Positions 4,810 to 5,292 of a DNA stretch of 5,292 nucleotides are shown piece by piece. The stretch lies in assembly GCA_027718005.1 (NCBI GenBank), contig JALLOP010000089.1, positions 1 through 5,292 on the forward strand, given 5' to 3'. Numbering within the stretch: position 1 is the stretch's first letter; every line of letters begins with the position of its first letter. A model generated the notes under the pieces. The model had not been told where the DNA came from. It made no database searches and saw nothing but the letters and a program-made list of their open reading frames with translations. Both the position numbers and the translations under genes were made by a program. This DNA is from Patescibacteria group bacterium AH-259-L07. GTDB lineage: Bacteria; Patescibacteriota; Patescibacteriia; UBA2591; UBA6264.

Positions 4810-5292
4810 CTACAATATCGACTCATAAGCTGTTAAAACTCGACTGGCTACTTCTTGCCAATTAAATTTTTTAATAACTAAATTCTTTAATTTGCTTTTA
4901 GTCGGATGACGATAGGCCTCTAAAACAGATTGCTTGATTGATTCTTTATCATCTGGATGACAATACCATATCAGATCATCAAAATATTCTTTTAATGGAG
5001 AACGATTAGTAACTACTACGTTAGCGCCGGCTGCAGCTGCTTCTATGCTAACCAAACTAAACGTTTCAAACCAGCTTGGTGTTACACAAACCTTGGCAGC
5101 AACATAAGCTGAGGCCAACTTCTCTTGCGCCATAACAGGAAGAAAATAAATGTTGCGGTATTTTTCTGCCTCTTTTTTGCACAAATTGTAATAATTAATA
5201 AATTTGGGGTTTACTTGCCCAATGAGAACTACATCAACCGTGCCTCCTCCCAAGGCCTGGATTAGCCTCAATTGATTTTTTAAATCGTCAAA
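4810..5292 (-). CDS. GT4-type glycosyltransferase, C-terminal part, 5' end outside window
   Basis: The open frame enters at the right edge (FDDLKNQLRLIQALGGG) and runs 160 codons to a TAG. It is the C-terminal nucleotide-sugar-binding half of a GT-B fold enzyme of the GT4/Glycos_transf_1 group. Evidence is the strand DVVLIGQVN, NIYFLPVMAQEKLASAYVAA (the usual pattern before the donor site) and PSWFETFSLVSIEAAAAGA, containing the E-x7-E motif, followed by NVVVTNRSPLKEYF. The complete protein would be expected to have about 350-400 residues, with the acceptor-binding half outside the window. An internal TTG at 5271 is not a credible start because the homologous frame continues upstream of it. 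It is probably co-transcribed with the GT2 gene 20 bases downstream. Acceptor and donor sugar cannot be told from this half. Confidence 0.9.
   Translation of the reverse strand, partial: FDDLKNQLRLIQALGGGTVDVVLIGQVNPKFINYYNLCKKEAEKYRNIYFLPVMAQEKLASAYVAAKVCVTPSWFETFSLVSIEAAAAGANVVVTNRSPLKEYFDDLIWYCHPDDKESIKQSVLEAYRHPTKSKLKNLVIKKFNWQEVASRVLTAYESIL

Overview
The window looks like a surface-polysaccharide or glycan-assembly locus from an AT-rich, uncultured bacterium. Every credible gene lies on the minus strand, packed with gaps of 2 to 20 bases or short overlaps, so the likely transcription order runs from high to low coordinates. TAA, TAG and TGA are all used as stops, so I see no sign of recoding. 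Shine-Dalgarno sites are mostly absent. The gene set, the weak ribosome-binding sites and the GxxExxY protein would fit a candidate-phyla (Patescibacteria/CPR-like) or another uncultured lineage, but the sequence does not settle the taxon.

Layout in transcription order: (1) the C-terminal part of a GT4/GT1-type glycosyltransferase, entering from the right edge (5292-4810); (2) an intact GT2 rhamnosyltransferase-like enzyme (4789-4064); (3) a 44-codon N-terminal stub of a SAM-dependent methyltransferase (4054-3920), whose stop overlaps the start of (4); (4) a dolichyl-phosphate-mannose-synthase-like GT2 enzyme (3923-2705) that carries a large in-frame insertion, a second small in-frame insertion and a frameshift; (5) an unrecognised two-helix membrane protein (2661-2037) broken by a 10-bp tandem duplication; (6) a polytopic GT-C-like membrane glycosyltransferase (2034-931); (7) a decayed second copy of the methyltransferase N-terminus (951-887); (8) a second DPM1-like GT2 with C-terminal membrane helices (855 to the left edge), with a one-base frameshift.

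The genes suggest a division of labour that I infer rather than see. Cytosolic GT4 and GT2 enzymes would build a lipid-linked saccharide. The DPM1-like GT2 enzymes would charge a polyprenyl-phosphate with single sugars. The GT-C membrane enzyme would use the polyprenyl-phosphate sugar on the outer face of the membrane.

The most notable object is at 3315-3773. A complete GxxExxY / PD-(D/E)XK nuclease-like domain has been spliced in frame into the GT2 enzyme. It is bounded on both sides by inverted arrays of an ATCCGCGT-type short repeat, and it has neither a start nor a stop codon of its own. A solo 39-bp copy of the same repeat array (3111-3149) sits in frame elsewhere in the same enzyme. Both insertions fall in helix-to-strand loops of the GT-A fold, on the side away from the active site. 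This looks like a selfish element adapted to live inside coding sequence. The locus also has two +1 frameshifts at T6 runs, two short tandem duplications containing T6, and two methyltransferase remnants. It is therefore either decaying, unusually slippage-prone, or partly mis-assembled.
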